A stretch of 64,000 nucleotides of DNA from Bog-950 sp044225825 (GCA_044225825.1 JBGAIB010000003.1:533306-597305); one strand, 5' to 3'; positions 34,580-44,646 are shown, counted from the stretch's first letter. Notes: generated by a model not told the origin, from the letters alone. Translations and numbers: made by a program.

Positions 34580-35593
34580 CTAGGTCCAAACCTTGGTTCC
34601 CTCACTGCAGTTGGTGCAAATATCAATTTGCTTCCGCGATTGGAGTAAGCGACTCCGGAAGCCGTTAAAGGCATGGCCCTGCCATATCTCTTTAAAACTG
34701 GTCTCGTTCAGGTTGCCCAATTGATGTTGTGCATCCTTATCAAAACAGCAGGGAACTACTTTACCGTCCCAGGTAATTACTGTGCTGTGCCACAACTTCC
34801 AGCAATGGTTGAGTAGTTTATTTTTGATTTGATACTTGCCATTTACCAATTTGTAACGCGAATAGGTGTTGTTTTCCGGCATCAGTTCGTTACCCTGTTC
34901 AAAGTCGTATAGTTGCGCGGTTTTTAACTTCACTTCATCTACGCCAATTTCTTTCCCTAGTCGCTTTACTTCTTCAATTTGATGTTCGTTAGGCTTAACA
35001 ATTAAAAACTGGAATACGATATGTGGGGTCCGCGAATTCATCTCCTTCTTTGCCTTCACTAAGTTTTTAGCACCTTCTAATACCTTCTCCAGATTTCCTC
35101 CCTTGCGGTACTGCTCGTAACTTTCTTGGGTAGTTCCATCAATAGAAATCAATATTCGGTCTAGACCGCTCTCAACCGTTTCGCGTGCCTTACGCGCTGT
35201 TAAAAAATGACCATTGGTAGAAGTAACGGTATATATCTTTTTAGAGCTAGCATACCTTACCAACTCCAAAAATTTGGGGTGCATATACGGCTCGCCCTGA
35301 AAGTAGAAATACAAATACAGCAGGCGGTCACCAATTTCATCCACTGTTTTTTTGTAGAAGCCGTAATCGAGATTGCCTGTGGGCCGCGTAAAACTTTTTA
35401 GCCCGCTGGGGCATTCAGGGCAACCCAGGTTACAGGTAGTGGTAGGTTCAATGGAAACATTAAACGGCGAACCCCATTGAATAGGTTTACCGCTTAACCT
35501 TGATACATAGAAAGAAGTAAGAACTTGCGAAGCGTTTATCAACTTTTCGCTACTAAGTTTCGATATAAAATTACGAACATCAGCTCCTCGCAT
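34580..35593 (-). CDS. Radical SAM/SPASM domain protein
   Basis: This 337-residue protein has the radical SAM cluster motif CNLGCPEC (Cys54, Cys58, Cys61), which binds a 4Fe-4S cluster and S-adenosylmethionine. The middle holds TSTNGHFL and ISIDGTTQESYEQYRKGG. A SPASM-type C-terminus has WDGKVVPCCFDKDAQHQLGN and ICTNC for extra clusters. Such enzymes modify peptides or small molecules. No precursor peptide of less than 100 residues is evident beside it, so the substrate is unknown. It converges with the coiled-coil gene (12 bases between the stops). Confidence 0.9.
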   Translation of the reverse strand: MRGADVRNFISKLSSEKLINASQVLTSFYVSRLSGKPIQWGSPFNVSIEPTTTCNLGCPECPSGLKSFTRPTGNLDYGFYKKTVDEIGDRLLYLYFYFQGEPYMHPKFLELVRYASSKKIYTVTSTNGHFLTARKARETVESGLDRILISIDGTTQESYEQYRKGGNLEKVLEGAKNLVKAKKEMNSRTPHIVFQFLIVKPNEHQIEEVKRLGKEIGVDEVKLKTAQLYDFEQGNELMPENNTYSRYKLVNGKYQIKNKLLNHCWKLWHSTVITWDGKVVPCCFDKDAQHQLGNLNETSFKEIWQGHAFNGFRSRLLQSRKQIDICTNCSEGTKVWT

Positions 35594-35738
35594 AAATAGG
35601 GTTTACAAAACGTCGCGGCGAAAGCTGGTGGCTTCCAATACGTCCTATAATACCTGCAATATAGCCCTACTCCTTTAAATTTGGCATTGGAGCTGATATA
35701 TTGGATCGATTTAATTGAGGTTAAGCTGTCTGCCGTTG

Positions 35739-36266
35739 CTATAAACCTTCAAGGTAAGTTGAAATATGTGTTATTGCATAATGGAATGCTGGAAGCACAT
35801 AGCTATTTGGCGGCTCTGCATCGCCATAGTGTATGTTTTTTGCCCTGTCATAAATGTGGAAAGTTGTTCCGCTTACGCTATAGATTGATGTTTTAGGCTG
35901 CTGTTCATAAGTCTTGGTGGAGGTCATTCGTATCCAGTCTCCATACGTGTAAATATTCATTAGCGCATAGCGATACTTTTCTTTATCTGCATATTTAGGG
36001 TTGCTGTCAATATCAGCCAAACTTACAAACTCATAACTATAAGTGTAGGCGCCAGTTATGTCATACTTCATATCCGCCGTTGCCTTATTCCAAATCTTTT
36101 GAGCCCGTTCGTTTCCAGGACCTGTCATATTCATAATAAGGAGTGTCGAATTTCTTGTATCAAACCCGGCTGGTATCCAGCTAAAGCCATCAGCGGTTGA
36201 TTTCTTAAAAGTGGCAAAGGAAGTAAGTGCGATGATTACGACCAGTAGAGCAAGTATCTTTTTCAT
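35739..36266 (-). CDS. Secreted protein of unknown function
   Basis: From the ATG at 36266 the product is 175 residues with a signal peptide (MKKILALLVVIIALTSFATF). The mature part is Tyr- and Thr-rich (GAYTYSYEFVSLADID, YALMNIYTYGDWIRMTSTKTY) and probably a small beta fold. No lipobox or sorting tail is visible, so it is likely periplasmic. The frame extends six codons further up, but only the ATG at 36266 begins a normal signal peptide. A near-consensus TATACTTG box is 15 bases upstream. Confidence 0.75.
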   Translation of the reverse strand: MKKILALLVVIIALTSFATFKKSTADGFSWIPAGFDTRNSTLLIMNMTGPGNERAQKIWNKATADMKYDITGAYTYSYEFVSLADIDSNPKYADKEKYRYALMNIYTYGDWIRMTSTKTYEQQPKTSIYSVSGTTFHIYDRAKNIHYGDAEPPNSYVLPAFHYAITHISTYLEGL

Positions 36267-36402
36267 AGTAGTGTTTAAAGGCAAGTATAGTAAAATAAAG
36301 GATGTTTAAATGATATGTTTTCTTAAGAAGAATGTTACTGTTGTGCTTTGCAAAACGCATAGGTGCCTGTAAATATGCAATGTAGCCATGATGTTGGACT
36401 CT

Positions 36403-37209
36403 TTACCTCGTTAAGAGCCCCGCATCCACCACAAATTCAGTTCCCGTTAAATAGCGTGCAGCATCGCTGGCTAAAAATACCACGGCATTACCGATGTCCT
36501 CCGGTTCAACCCAAGGCACGTTAATTAAATTTCCTGCTGAACGCTCGGCAATTTCACGCGGCGTCATACCTTCCATGGCAGCAAGGCCGTCATTCATGGG
36601 CGTGTTAACCCCGGTGGGGTGTAACGATATAGCCCGTATATTATAAGGTGCCAATTCTATAGCCCACGACTTGGTTAGACCTGTTAATCCCCATTTGCTG
36701 GCAGTATAATGACTTAAACGGTTAGCGCCCCGTAAGCCTAATACCGAGGAGTTATTGATGATTACACCCGCTTTCTGTTCCATCATAACGGGAATAATGC
36801 GTCGGCCTACCATCCAGGCACCCTTCAGGTTTATGTCCAGCATATTATCCCACTCATTCTCACTTAGCTCATACGAGAGTCCATAAGCGCATATGCCTGC
36901 ATTATTAAAGAGTATGTCAATCCTCCCCAAAGTTTGTTTAGTGTGCTGTACCGCCTCTTGTATATCTTCATCCTTACGGACATCGCCAGCATGGATCAGG
37001 CATTTCACGCCCTTCTTTTCGCATTCGGCTTTAAGCGTCTCCAACTCATTGGCAGAGCCCAACGCATAGTTGGGGTATTCCAATTGTTTGGCGATATCAA
37101 AAGCGACAATGTTTACACCTTCTGTTGCCAGTGCCAGTGCCGCTGCACGACCCTGGCCGTGTGCTGCGCCGGTTATAAAAGCGGTTTTTCCCTTCAGATT
37201 AAATTGCAT
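36403..37209 (-). CDS. SDR family oxidoreductase (carveol-dehydrogenase-like)
   Basis: This 268-residue short-chain dehydrogenase has the cofactor motif TGAAHGQGRAAALAL, NNAG at the fourth strand (FNNAGICAYG), catalytic Ser in NNSSVLG, and YxxxK as HYTASKWG. The AAHGQGR loop and the one-insertion pattern around it resemble the mycofactocin-coupled and carveol dehydrogenase subgroup. No mycofactocin genes are here, so NAD(H) is the expected cofactor. Substrate is unknown. It lies six bases after the AhpD-like gene, so the two form an operon. Confidence 0.9.
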   Translation of the reverse strand: MQFNLKGKTAFITGAAHGQGRAAALALATEGVNIVAFDIAKQLEYPNYALGSANELETLKAECEKKGVKCLIHAGDVRKDEDIQEAVQHTKQTLGRIDILFNNAGICAYGLSYELSENEWDNMLDINLKGAWMVGRRIIPVMMEQKAGVIINNSSVLGLRGANRLSHYTASKWGLTGLTKSWAIELAPYNIRAISLHPTGVNTPMNDGLAAMEGMTPREIAERSAGNLINVPWVEPEDIGNAVVFLASDAARYLTGTEFVVDAGLLTR

Positions 37210-37215
37210 TAGTCG

Positions 37216-37749
37216 TTATTTTGAAAGTGAAGTATAGGTAGCTAAATAATCATCAATTTCTACCTCCATTATATTACTGAAAACATTGGTAGCTATCATT
37301 TGACCGGCAAAGCAGGTGAGTACCACAATTTCTGTTTCGGAATATTGTTTTCGAATGGGTTCGTAGAGCTCGTCGCTGATACGGCCACTGCCAACAGCAA
37401 TTGCACTTCCAAAGTCCAGTAGTTCCTGTTCGCGCTCGGTTAATTGTAGTTGCTCGGGTTTTTCGCCATTGTCAATTATCAGTTTACGAAAATAAGTGGT
37501 GCACAACGGGCAGTTACTGCCGCTGCTGATAGCATGCGCAAACAGATAGGCTGCCCGGTTTCCAACAATCTGCTTTACCTCCTCATAGAGATCGTACCAA
37601 CGCATGTAGATGTCAAAGGCAAGCGGCGAACGGCCCATGGTAGACTTCATATTCGTGATGCGGGATCGGTGTTCTCTTATGTGCTTTTCAAACGCTGCCT
37701 GTATGGCAGGTGTTGTTTGCTCGGGCGTTAAAGGATGTATGCGGGGCAT
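37216..37749 (-). CDS. AhpD/carboxymuconolactone decarboxylase-like protein
   Basis: This 177-residue helical protein has a redox-type Cys pair in SGSNCPLCTTYFRKLI (CxxC), as in AhpD-like members of the carboxymuconolactone decarboxylase family. A preceding MRWYDLYEEVKQIVG and following LTCFAGQMIATNVFSN fit that fold. It may act as a peroxidase-type or hydrolytic partner of the adjacent SDR; this is inference from the operon. Family assignment is fairly secure, function is not. Confidence 0.75.
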   Translation of the reverse strand: MPRIHPLTPEQTTPAIQAAFEKHIREHRSRITNMKSTMGRSPLAFDIYMRWYDLYEEVKQIVGNRAAYLFAHAISSGSNCPLCTTYFRKLIIDNGEKPEQLQLTEREQELLDFGSAIAVGSGRISDELYEPIRKQYSETEIVVLTCFAGQMIATNVFSNIMEVEIDDYLATYTSLSK

Positions 37750-37933
37750 AAAGATGCTTTACAAACTGCAATATAATTCGCCGGACCGTAACTTATGGAA
37801 TTGTATGCAGCCTGCCGGCTTCCATTCCATTTTTCTAGCGGCCTGGATATCACCCGGGTAGAATTAAATAAAATACTAGGTGGAGATTATGTCCGTTACC
37901 TTATAAGAGGCTTTTTAACTAAAACAAAACGAA

Positions 37934-38710
37934 ATGAACACAAGTAGAAAATTTACAGGATTGTTAACCACCTTGGCAATAATGCTTACAGTTGGTTTAA
38001 ATGCCTGTAAAAAGGATGCGGGTAGTGATAAAGGGACAGTACAATTAAGAATGACGGATGCCCCTGGTGCTTACGATGCTGTGAACATTGATGTTATCGG
38101 AGCAGAAGTGCATAGCGACAAGGCAGGTTGGGTAACTATGGGCAATGTACATGCAGGGGTTTATAATCTGCTGGACCTTACCAATGGTACGGACACCATT
38201 TTAGCTACCAGCGATATGCCAACGGGCACCATATCGCAGATAAGGTTAATTCTGGGAACCAACAACTCTGTAGTTATTGCCGGTAACAGTTATCCGCTTA
38301 CCATTCCCAGCGGAGCAGAAAGTGGTTTAAAAATTAATGTGCATGATGAAGTGCAAACGGGCCAAACCACCACCGTGTTGCTGGACTTTAATGCAGGAGC
38401 ATCAGTGCACGAAACAGGAAGTGGTGCTTATCACCTTAATCCGGTTATACATGCCATAGTAACTACCGTTGCAACCGGCACCATCAGTGGGGTAATTAGT
38501 CCGGCAGTTTTTGCCAATATCTACGTAGTATCAGGTAGCGATACAATTGGCACAACGGCTGGATTAGGCGGACAGTTTACGATACAAGCTGTACCGGCAG
38601 GCACCTATAATTTGGTGGTGGATGCAATAGCTCCGCTTAACGACCTTGTTATTCCTAATGTAGTGGTAACTGCTAATCATACTACGGATGTAGGACTGGT
38701 TAATCTGTAA
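37934..38710 (+). CDS. DUF4382 lipoprotein
   Basis: This 258-residue protein has a lipoprotein signal with the acylated Cys at residue 25 (GLNACKKD). Residues 34-165 match the DUF4382 pattern (VQLRMTDAPGAYDAVNIDVIGAEVH, LLDLTNGTDTILA, ISQIRLILG, TVLLDFNAGASVHETGSG, YHLNPVIHA). A carboxypeptidase-regulatory-like beta repeat follows (FTIQAVPAGTYNLVVDAI). It should be anchored at the outer or inner membrane. Function is unknown; members are common in Bacteroidota and often solitary, as here. Confidence 0.85.
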   Translation: MNTSRKFTGLLTTLAIMLTVGLNACKKDAGSDKGTVQLRMTDAPGAYDAVNIDVIGAEVHSDKAGWVTMGNVHAGVYNLLDLTNGTDTILATSDMPTGTISQIRLILGTNNSVVIAGNSYPLTIPSGAESGLKINVHDEVQTGQTTTVLLDFNAGASVHETGSGAYHLNPVIHAIVTTVATGTISGVISPAVFANIYVVSGSDTIGTTAGLGGQFTIQAVPAGTYNLVVDAIAPLNDLVIPNVVVTANHTTDVGLVNL

Positions 38711-38813
38711 GATTTGTTTAAATATTTGGATGGCAGCCACAGCCTTTGGGTTTGTGGCTGCTTTTTGTACTGCTATAAAATGGCAATGGCCGGTATTTGC
38801 ATACCAGCCATTG

Positions 38814-38895
38814 TGCCCAGGAAGGGACTCGAACCCCCACACCTTGCGGCTCTCGCACCTGAAACGAGCGCGTCTACCAATTTCGCCACCTGGGC
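38814..38895 (-). tRNA. tRNA-Leu (CAG)
   Basis: On the minus strand the sequence begins GCCCAGGTGGCGAAATTGG and pairs with CCTGGGC near the end. The anticodon stem CTCGT/GCGAG holds the loop TTCAGGT, anticodon CAG. A long variable arm (class II) and a T loop TTCGAGT are present. The 3' CCA is not encoded. It lies between the DUF4382 gene and a small membrane protein gene. Confidence 0.95.
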
Positions 38896-38993
38896 ATTTA
38901 GTAGCTATGCAGGCAACAGCCGGCACATACTCTCTTTTTCAGAGGACTGCAAAAGTAATTTTTCCCTTTAAAACCCAAAACTGCGGAGCGATT

Positions 38994-39455
38994 TTATTCG
39001 TTTTCCAGCTGCAATCGCTCTTCACGGCTCAAATTCAGGGCATCCGCTATGCCTGTTATACCCGGTTTTTGAAAAAGCATGGACAGAAGCCCTAATACTG
39101 CTAAACCCGTTCCCAAAACATTACCGGTAATTAGGGTAGTAACCGATGCAAACATTACCGGCCCTTCTAACAGGGCCATTTTTACAATAAACGCTGCCCG
39201 GTAAATGTTCAGCTTAGAATCTGAATCAGGGGTGTTTCTGGCTACCTGCAGGCGCTGGTTAAATAAATAGGCGGCTATTACTTGCGAACTCACAAATAAG
39301 AATCCGGCGACACTTAATAGTGGTAAATCAAGACCCTCCAGATTATAATGCCTGGGGAGTTGTGGCATGCTTACCGCAAATGCTGAAAAAAGAGATGCGC
39401 CTATGAGTAACGCGGTATAAATTATGGTAAGCGATTTTAAAAAGCCCTTCTGCAT
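38994..39455 (-). CDS. Small membrane protein of unknown function
   Basis: This 153-residue protein has four predicted membrane helices (about 8-30, 45-65, 88-110 and 112-130). The loop after helix two is basic (NQRLQVARNTPDSDSKLN) and the tail is charged (LSREERLQLENE). It starts directly with a membrane helix after MQKGFLKS. No family is recognised. It lies just downstream of the tRNA on the same strand. Confidence 0.7.
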   Translation of the reverse strand: MQKGFLKSLTIIYTALLIGASLFSAFAVSMPQLPRHYNLEGLDLPLLSVAGFLFVSSQVIAAYLFNQRLQVARNTPDSDSKLNIYRAAFIVKMALLEGPVMFASVTTLITGNVLGTGLAVLGLLSMLFQKPGITGIADALNLSREERLQLENE

Positions 39456-39751
39456 GATGTTGGATGTTGTAATTGGAGAGTTAATGTAACAAAATCCGCG
39501 TGCTGCTTATGTAGAAGGTTTTATACGCGGTTGCCCAGAATTATGGAAAGCACAAGTGCCTTATATTGCAATGATGTTATAACGCATGTATTTGAACTAA
39601 AATTTGAAACAGGCTGATTTGCCAATGAAAAGCAGCCGGAAATCGCATGTTACAAGGCAGTTTGATTTGCGTATGAAAAAATCGGCATGAAATTGCGTAT
39701 GGGTAGCAGTGTTAAGTTATCTTTAGGCCACCCCACCCAATTTACCCGCAT
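39456..39751. other. Intergenic region before the giant PKD gene
   Basis: No gene is supported. The part 39600-39700 has several imperfect direct repeats of the type GATTTGCnnATGAAAA (39616 and 39664) followed by CGGnnATnnnATTGCGTATG-like units. A promoter for the next gene is near the end. The rest shows nothing distinctive. Confidence 0.35.
39693..39725 (+). promoter_or_regulatory. Promoter of the giant PKD protein gene
   Basis: TTG at 39693-39695 and TATCTTTA at 39718-39725 are 22 bases apart. The -7 box differs from TAnnTTTG only in the last base. The predicted leader to the ATG at 39752 is about 20 bases. Confidence 0.45.
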
Positions 39752-42700
39752 ATGAAAAGATTTGTACTACCCACAACGTTAACCTTAATCAAACTTGCCT
39801 CGTCCGGGAAAAATATCCTGACGCTGCTTTTTGCTCTTATTACAGTTTCGCTCACTGCGCAAATAATCGGCGATACGTCCGTTTGTGCGCACGAAAGCGC
39901 TCTTTATACCATTCCTCCCCAACCGGGGGCTACATTTCAATGGACAGTAACCGGCGGCAGCGCCATCGGCACCACTACGAATGATAGCCTGCTCGTTAAC
40001 TGGGGCAATGCAGGAACAGGAACCTTACTGTTGGCTATTTATACCAATGCCGGCACCATCTATTGGTCATTAAATGTTACCATTCATCCCTTACCGGTTC
40101 CTGTAATTTCGCATGCACCTTATCAAACCTGTCCATCTGATCCCGGTGGACAGGGAGGGAGCAGCGGTCAGCCTGATAACCATAATACATGCGAGAATGT
40201 GTGCGAATTTTCAACCATTACTTATTCTACGCCATTGCACACAGGCAGTACCTACCAATGGTTGGTGAATGGTGCGCTTAATTACACAGGGGCAGCTACT
40301 AACGTGCTTACCGTTACCTGGGATTCTACCCTTTATGGTTCACTTACTGTAATAGAAACCAATCAATGGGGTTGTATAGATTCTGCTAGTATCTGTATTA
40401 AAAAAGTGAAACGCCCAACTGCTTATTTCACTTCGCAAAGCAGTGTTTGTTTAAATACGCCAACACAATTCAATAACTATAGCACGGGAGCAACCTCCTA
40501 TGCATGGTATTTTGGCGATGGCAACACGAGCACTTCCTTCAGTCCATCTCATGCCTACGCAAATGCAGGCACCTATACGGTTACCTTAATAGCCTACAAC
40601 GATTGTCATTGTACCGATACTTTCCAACGCACCATAACCGTAGACAGTTTGCCTGGTCCTGATATAACATGCCCTGCCACTGTTTGTGCAGGTGATACAC
40701 AAACTTATAGCACAGGTAATGCAGGTTGTATATATCAATGGGGGGCCATAGGTGGAACCATTTTAGGTAGTTCAACACAGCAGCAGGTTACGGTAGCCTG
40801 GGGGCCGGGTTCGTTGGGCACCTTATGGTTGTATGTAACGGGCTGTACTGCGCTCTGCAGCGATACAACTTTCGTGTTTGTGCCAATTGTGCCGTCAACC
40901 GATACTATATATGGACCTAACAAAGTTTGCTCTCCTTCCTGTGCAACCTTCAATTGTACTTTTTTTAGTGGCGCTACTTATACCTGGAACTTAACCGGCG
41001 GAGGTACTATTACCAGCCAGAGTTGTAATGATGTAACTATTTGCTGGCCGCCGTTTTACCAGGCTAACGACACCCTTACAGTAGCCTACTACGATTCCTT
41101 CCTGGGTTGCGGTGGTACTGCCAGCAAGATCATAAGAGTACGTAGCGAAATGGGTATTATAGGGCAATCGCCTGTGTGCGTTAACTCATTTGCCGGTTAC
41201 AGTGTTAACCCAAGTGTAAACTGCATCTGGAGTGTTAGTCCGGCAGGCCCAACCATTCTTGGAAACTTCTCGCCTAATATTACAATTAACTGGAACGGCC
41301 TGGCTGGTAATTATGTTATAAGTGCAGTACCGCTAAACCCGAATGCAGTTTGCAATGATAGTGCTGTGTTGCCGGTAACGGTGATTCCCTTACCGCCGGC
41401 GCCTCCAATAACAGGCGATACCATCATATGCCCCGGCAATAGTTATTCCTATTGTTCAAGCGCAGGTAATGGTGTGCATTGGATAGTTACGGGCGGCACA
41501 CCGGCTTCTTCTATAGGTAGTTGTGTAACGGTAACATGGAACAATACCGGGCCCTATTCTATCGGTGCTTATCTGCAAATGAACAATTCCCCGTTTTGTT
41601 ATTCCGATACAACGCTGCAGGCTATCTACAGTGCATTGCCGCTTGCTAATCCAACGGTGCTGGTGCCACCCGGTACCTGTGCCAACAATAGCTCCGTGTT
41701 TACCTGCACAACCTTGTATCCTGCAGGCACTACTTTTAATTGGGCTGTATCTCCTTCCAATGCCGGTGCAATAACCGGTGGTCAGGGCAGCCCTTCAGTA
41801 ACCGTGCAATGGGGAAATAATCCGGGGCCGGTAAACTTAGTATTAACGGTAACCGCCTGCAGTCAGCAAATTGTAAAAACGGTAACCATAAACCTCAGTC
41901 CCACTCCAACGCCTTCTATTACACAAAACGGGTTGTTGTGTCCGGGTGTTCCGGCGCAATTAAACGCCACAGGAGGTACGTATATCGGTTTTAGCTGGAG
42001 TGGTCCCCTCGGGTATTCAAACAACGTCAATCCTGCTACCATTACAACGGGCGGTTTATATCATGTTACGGTTACGGATAATAATAACTGTACAGCAATA
42101 ACTCAGTTTACTGCGGTGTCGCAGCCTGCGCCGGTTGCATCCATTTCCACTTCCGACTTTCTTCAGTATTGCATTAACACGCCTTTCGCTGTAACCCTTA
42201 ACGCGCTCACCAATCCCGGCTATACATTTGCCTGGAGTAGCGGGCCTACCACAAATCCCTTAACAGTAACTGCTGCAGGAAGCTATAATGTTACAGTTAC
42301 GGATGCCAATGGCTGCACGGCTCTTTCTAACACGCTTACGATACTGATAGACAGTTGCAACGGAGGTGGCGGCGGAACCGGCGGACCTTGTGTGCCAAAC
42401 GGCAGCATTTCATTCGCGCATCCTGTATTTTATGGTTGTAATCCGCTTAGCTTCACGAATACTTCGGTAAACGGCTCCAGCTATAGCTGGGATTTCGGTG
42501 ATTTCACCTATTCAAACGTTGCCAGCCCTTCGCATAGCTATACGCAAGCAGGATTTTACCTGGTAGTATTAAAAGGATATGTGCCAAATGTAGCCGGTAC
42601 CGATTCCTGTTTGTTGAGTGATACCGCCCATGTAGAAGTTCCTTTATTGCCGGCATTTAAATATGTATTGGGCTGTTTGGGAACCCCGGATTCGTTCTTT

Positions 42701-44632
42701 GATATTTCGGCGTTTACCGTGGGTAACAATATTACCACATGGAATTGGAATTTTGGAGATGCCGGAACTTCTACGTTGCAAAACCCAACACACGTATATA
42801 GCAGTGCGGGCACCTACATAGTAACCTTAACTGTAGGCAATGGTACTTGTACTGCCACTGTTACAGATACCATCAATGTGCCGGCACTACCGGTTGCCGC
42901 TTTTAATGCGCCGCTTACAGCCTGCGCTAATAGTTCCATATTGTTTACCGATGCCAGTACACCGGCTGGTGCTATTAATCTGTGGAGTTGGAGTTTTGGC
43001 GATGGCGGCACTTCGCTTAATCAGAACCCAACACATAGCTATGCCACGGCCGGAACCGATACGGTTCAACTAGCCGTGCGCGATACGCTTGGTTGTGTGG
43101 ATACCGTTCAACAGATCCTTACGATCGTAAATCCCACACCTATTGGTAATATTACTTTCTTTCCGGATACAGAAGTATGCGCGGGAACACCCGTTCTTTT
43201 AGTAGCTCCTTTCTGTACGGGTTGTACCTACAGCTGGACCGGGGGCTCTACCAACGATTCTATCTGGGTTACCACTACGGGTATTTACGTTGTTGTTGTT
43301 ACCGATCCTAATGGTTGCCAGGGTAGCGCCTATGTGCATGTTATAGTGCACCCTGCACCTCCGGCGGTTATTTATAATACCGGCAACGATGAGTTATGTA
43401 TGGGTGAATTTACTTCGTTGAATACCACCTACTCGCTTGACTATACCTATCTGTGGCTATCGAATGATACGTTGGCAGATAGCACAAATGGATCAGGCGT
43501 ATTTGTTCAATCATTGTTATTAGGTCCGGGTGTGTATACTTATACGGTGATTATTACCGATACCACAACTGGATGTTTCGATACTTCTGCGCCCTATTTT
43601 ATTACGGTGCATCCGTTGCCTGTGCCACCGGTAATTACAGCTGTTGGGGTTACTACCTTTTGCGAGGGTGATTCTGTTCTCCTAATCGGCTCTCACCCGG
43701 ATAGTACGGTTACTTTACAATGGAGTAATGGCGATGTAAACGACAGTATTTGGGTTAGCAGTGGAGGAACATACACCCTTACTGCGATAGATAGTAACGG
43801 TTGTGAGGCGGATACCTCCATGGCAATAAATGTAAACCCGATGCCGGATGTCTGCGCCTTTTGGGAAGGGTGTCTGGATACCTGTGCTCCCTTTACCATC
43901 TGTGCTCCTGCAGGTAACACCTATCAATGGTTGTTGAATGATACAGCTATTGCCGGGGCTACCAATCAATGTTATACGGCTACGCTGAACGGCACGTATA
44001 CGGTAATACTAACCAATAGCTTTGGATGTATCGATACTACCGGCCCGCTGAACTTATCGCTGCATCCATGTGAACATGATAGCTTATGTGCGGAGCTTGT
44101 AATTGATTCAGTAGGTTGCGATACACTTGGTCACCCAAATATCTGGTATCACGTTACAAACTACTCCGGCGACGAGTTGAACCAATTTACGTTTACCGTA
44201 CTGGCCCCTAACCAAAATACCATATACGGTCCCGTTACGGTTTACGAAAACGTACTAAATAACAGCAACTCCTCCATTCACCAGGTTGCTTTCTATACGG
44301 CGCAACCGGGCGATACCATGTGCTTTAAGGTCCATGTCGAAGCCTACGATTCGCTGGGTGAGGAGGTGATGTGCTGTAATACAGATACGCAATGCGTGGT
44401 GTTTCCACCATGTCCGGAGGATACCATCCCACCACATTGTTGTTACTTTCAGTTTATCAGCGATTCGGTGGATTGTGAGCCACGCCTATTGGATGGAACT
44501 ATAATATCACCTTATATCTCAACGCTTGCGGACAGTTATATATTCAAACACCTGACACCTGTAATATCAAAGTCAGCAATCCATATAATATCAGCGGGCC
44601 AACAACTATTAATTTCGTTTACTCAGCATTAA
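39752..44632 (+). CDS. Giant PKD-repeat secreted protein, N-terminal part (frame broken near 44.5 kb)
   Basis: This 1626-residue frame has a hydrophobic signal-like segment at residues 21-37 (LTLLFALITVSLTAQ). A first PKD domain lies at about 220-290 (SYAWYFGDGNTSTSF, HAYANAGTYTVTLIAYN). Many Trp-containing Ig-like modules of 80-90 residues follow. Three more PKD domains occur at about 883-1113 (YSWDFGDF, WNWNFGDAGTS, WSWSFGDGGTS). The last 45 residues of this frame are nonsense. The adjacent frame, open from about 44479, continues the protein to a T9SS tail ending at 45477. The intact protein would be about 1905 residues and surface-exported. Confidence 0.85.
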   Translation: MKRFVLPTTLTLIKLASSGKNILTLLFALITVSLTAQIIGDTSVCAHESALYTIPPQPGATFQWTVTGGSAIGTTTNDSLLVNWGNAGTGTLLLAIYTNAGTIYWSLNVTIHPLPVPVISHAPYQTCPSDPGGQGGSSGQPDNHNTCENVCEFSTITYSTPLHTGSTYQWLVNGALNYTGAATNVLTVTWDSTLYGSLTVIETNQWGCIDSASICIKKVKRPTAYFTSQSSVCLNTPTQFNNYSTGATSYAWYFGDGNTSTSFSPSHAYANAGTYTVTLIAYNDCHCTDTFQRTITVDSLPGPDITCPATVCAGDTQTYSTGNAGCIYQWGAIGGTILGSSTQQQVTVAWGPGSLGTLWLYVTGCTALCSDTTFVFVPIVPSTDTIYGPNKVCSPSCATFNCTFFSGATYTWNLTGGGTITSQSCNDVTICWPPFYQANDTLTVAYYDSFLGCGGTASKIIRVRSEMGIIGQSPVCVNSFAGYSVNPSVNCIWSVSPAGPTILGNFSPNITINWNGLAGNYVISAVPLNPNAVCNDSAVLPVTVIPLPPAPPITGDTIICPGNSYSYCSSAGNGVHWIVTGGTPASSIGSCVTVTWNNTGPYSIGAYLQMNNSPFCYSDTTLQAIYSALPLANPTVLVPPGTCANNSSVFTCTTLYPAGTTFNWAVSPSNAGAITGGQGSPSVTVQWGNNPGPVNLVLTVTACSQQIVKTVTINLSPTPTPSITQNGLLCPGVPAQLNATGGTYIGFSWSGPLGYSNNVNPATITTGGLYHVTVTDNNNCTAITQFTAVSQPAPVASISTSDFLQYCINTPFAVTLNALTNPGYTFAWSSGPTTNPLTVTAAGSYNVTVTDANGCTALSNTLTILIDSCNGGGGGTGGPCVPNGSISFAHPVFYGCNPLSFTNTSVNGSSYSWDFGDFTYSNVASPSHSYTQAGFYLVVLKGYVPNVAGTDSCLLSDTAHVEVPLLPAFKYVLGCLGTPDSFFDISAFTVGNNITTWNWNFGDAGTSTLQNPTHVYSSAGTYIVTLTVGNGTCTATVTDTINVPALPVAAFNAPLTACANSSILFTDASTPAGAINLWSWSFGDGGTSLNQNPTHSYATAGTDTVQLAVRDTLGCVDTVQQILTIVNPTPIGNITFFPDTEVCAGTPVLLVAPFCTGCTYSWTGGSTNDSIWVTTTGIYVVVVTDPNGCQGSAYVHVIVHPAPPAVIYNTGNDELCMGEFTSLNTTYSLDYTYLWLSNDTLADSTNGSGVFVQSLLLGPGVYTYTVIITDTTTGCFDTSAPYFITVHPLPVPPVITAVGVTTFCEGDSVLLIGSHPDSTVTLQWSNGDVNDSIWVSSGGTYTLTAIDSNGCEADTSMAINVNPMPDVCAFWEGCLDTCAPFTICAPAGNTYQWLLNDTAIAGATNQCYTATLNGTYTVILTNSFGCIDTTGPLNLSLHPCEHDSLCAELVIDSVGCDTLGHPNIWYHVTNYSGDELNQFTFTVLAPNQNTIYGPVTVYENVLNNSNSSIHQVAFYTAQPGDTMCFKVHVEAYDSLGEEVMCCNTDTQCVVFPPCPEDTIPPHCCYFQFISDSVDCEPRLLDGTIISPYISTLADSYIFKHLTPVISKSAIHIISAGQQLLISFTQH

Positions 44633-44646
44633 CACCACAAAGTCAG

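Noticed and set aside
38714..39095. Plus-strand frames across the tRNA-Leu gene
   Set aside because: They cover the complement of a complete tRNA and show no protein domain.
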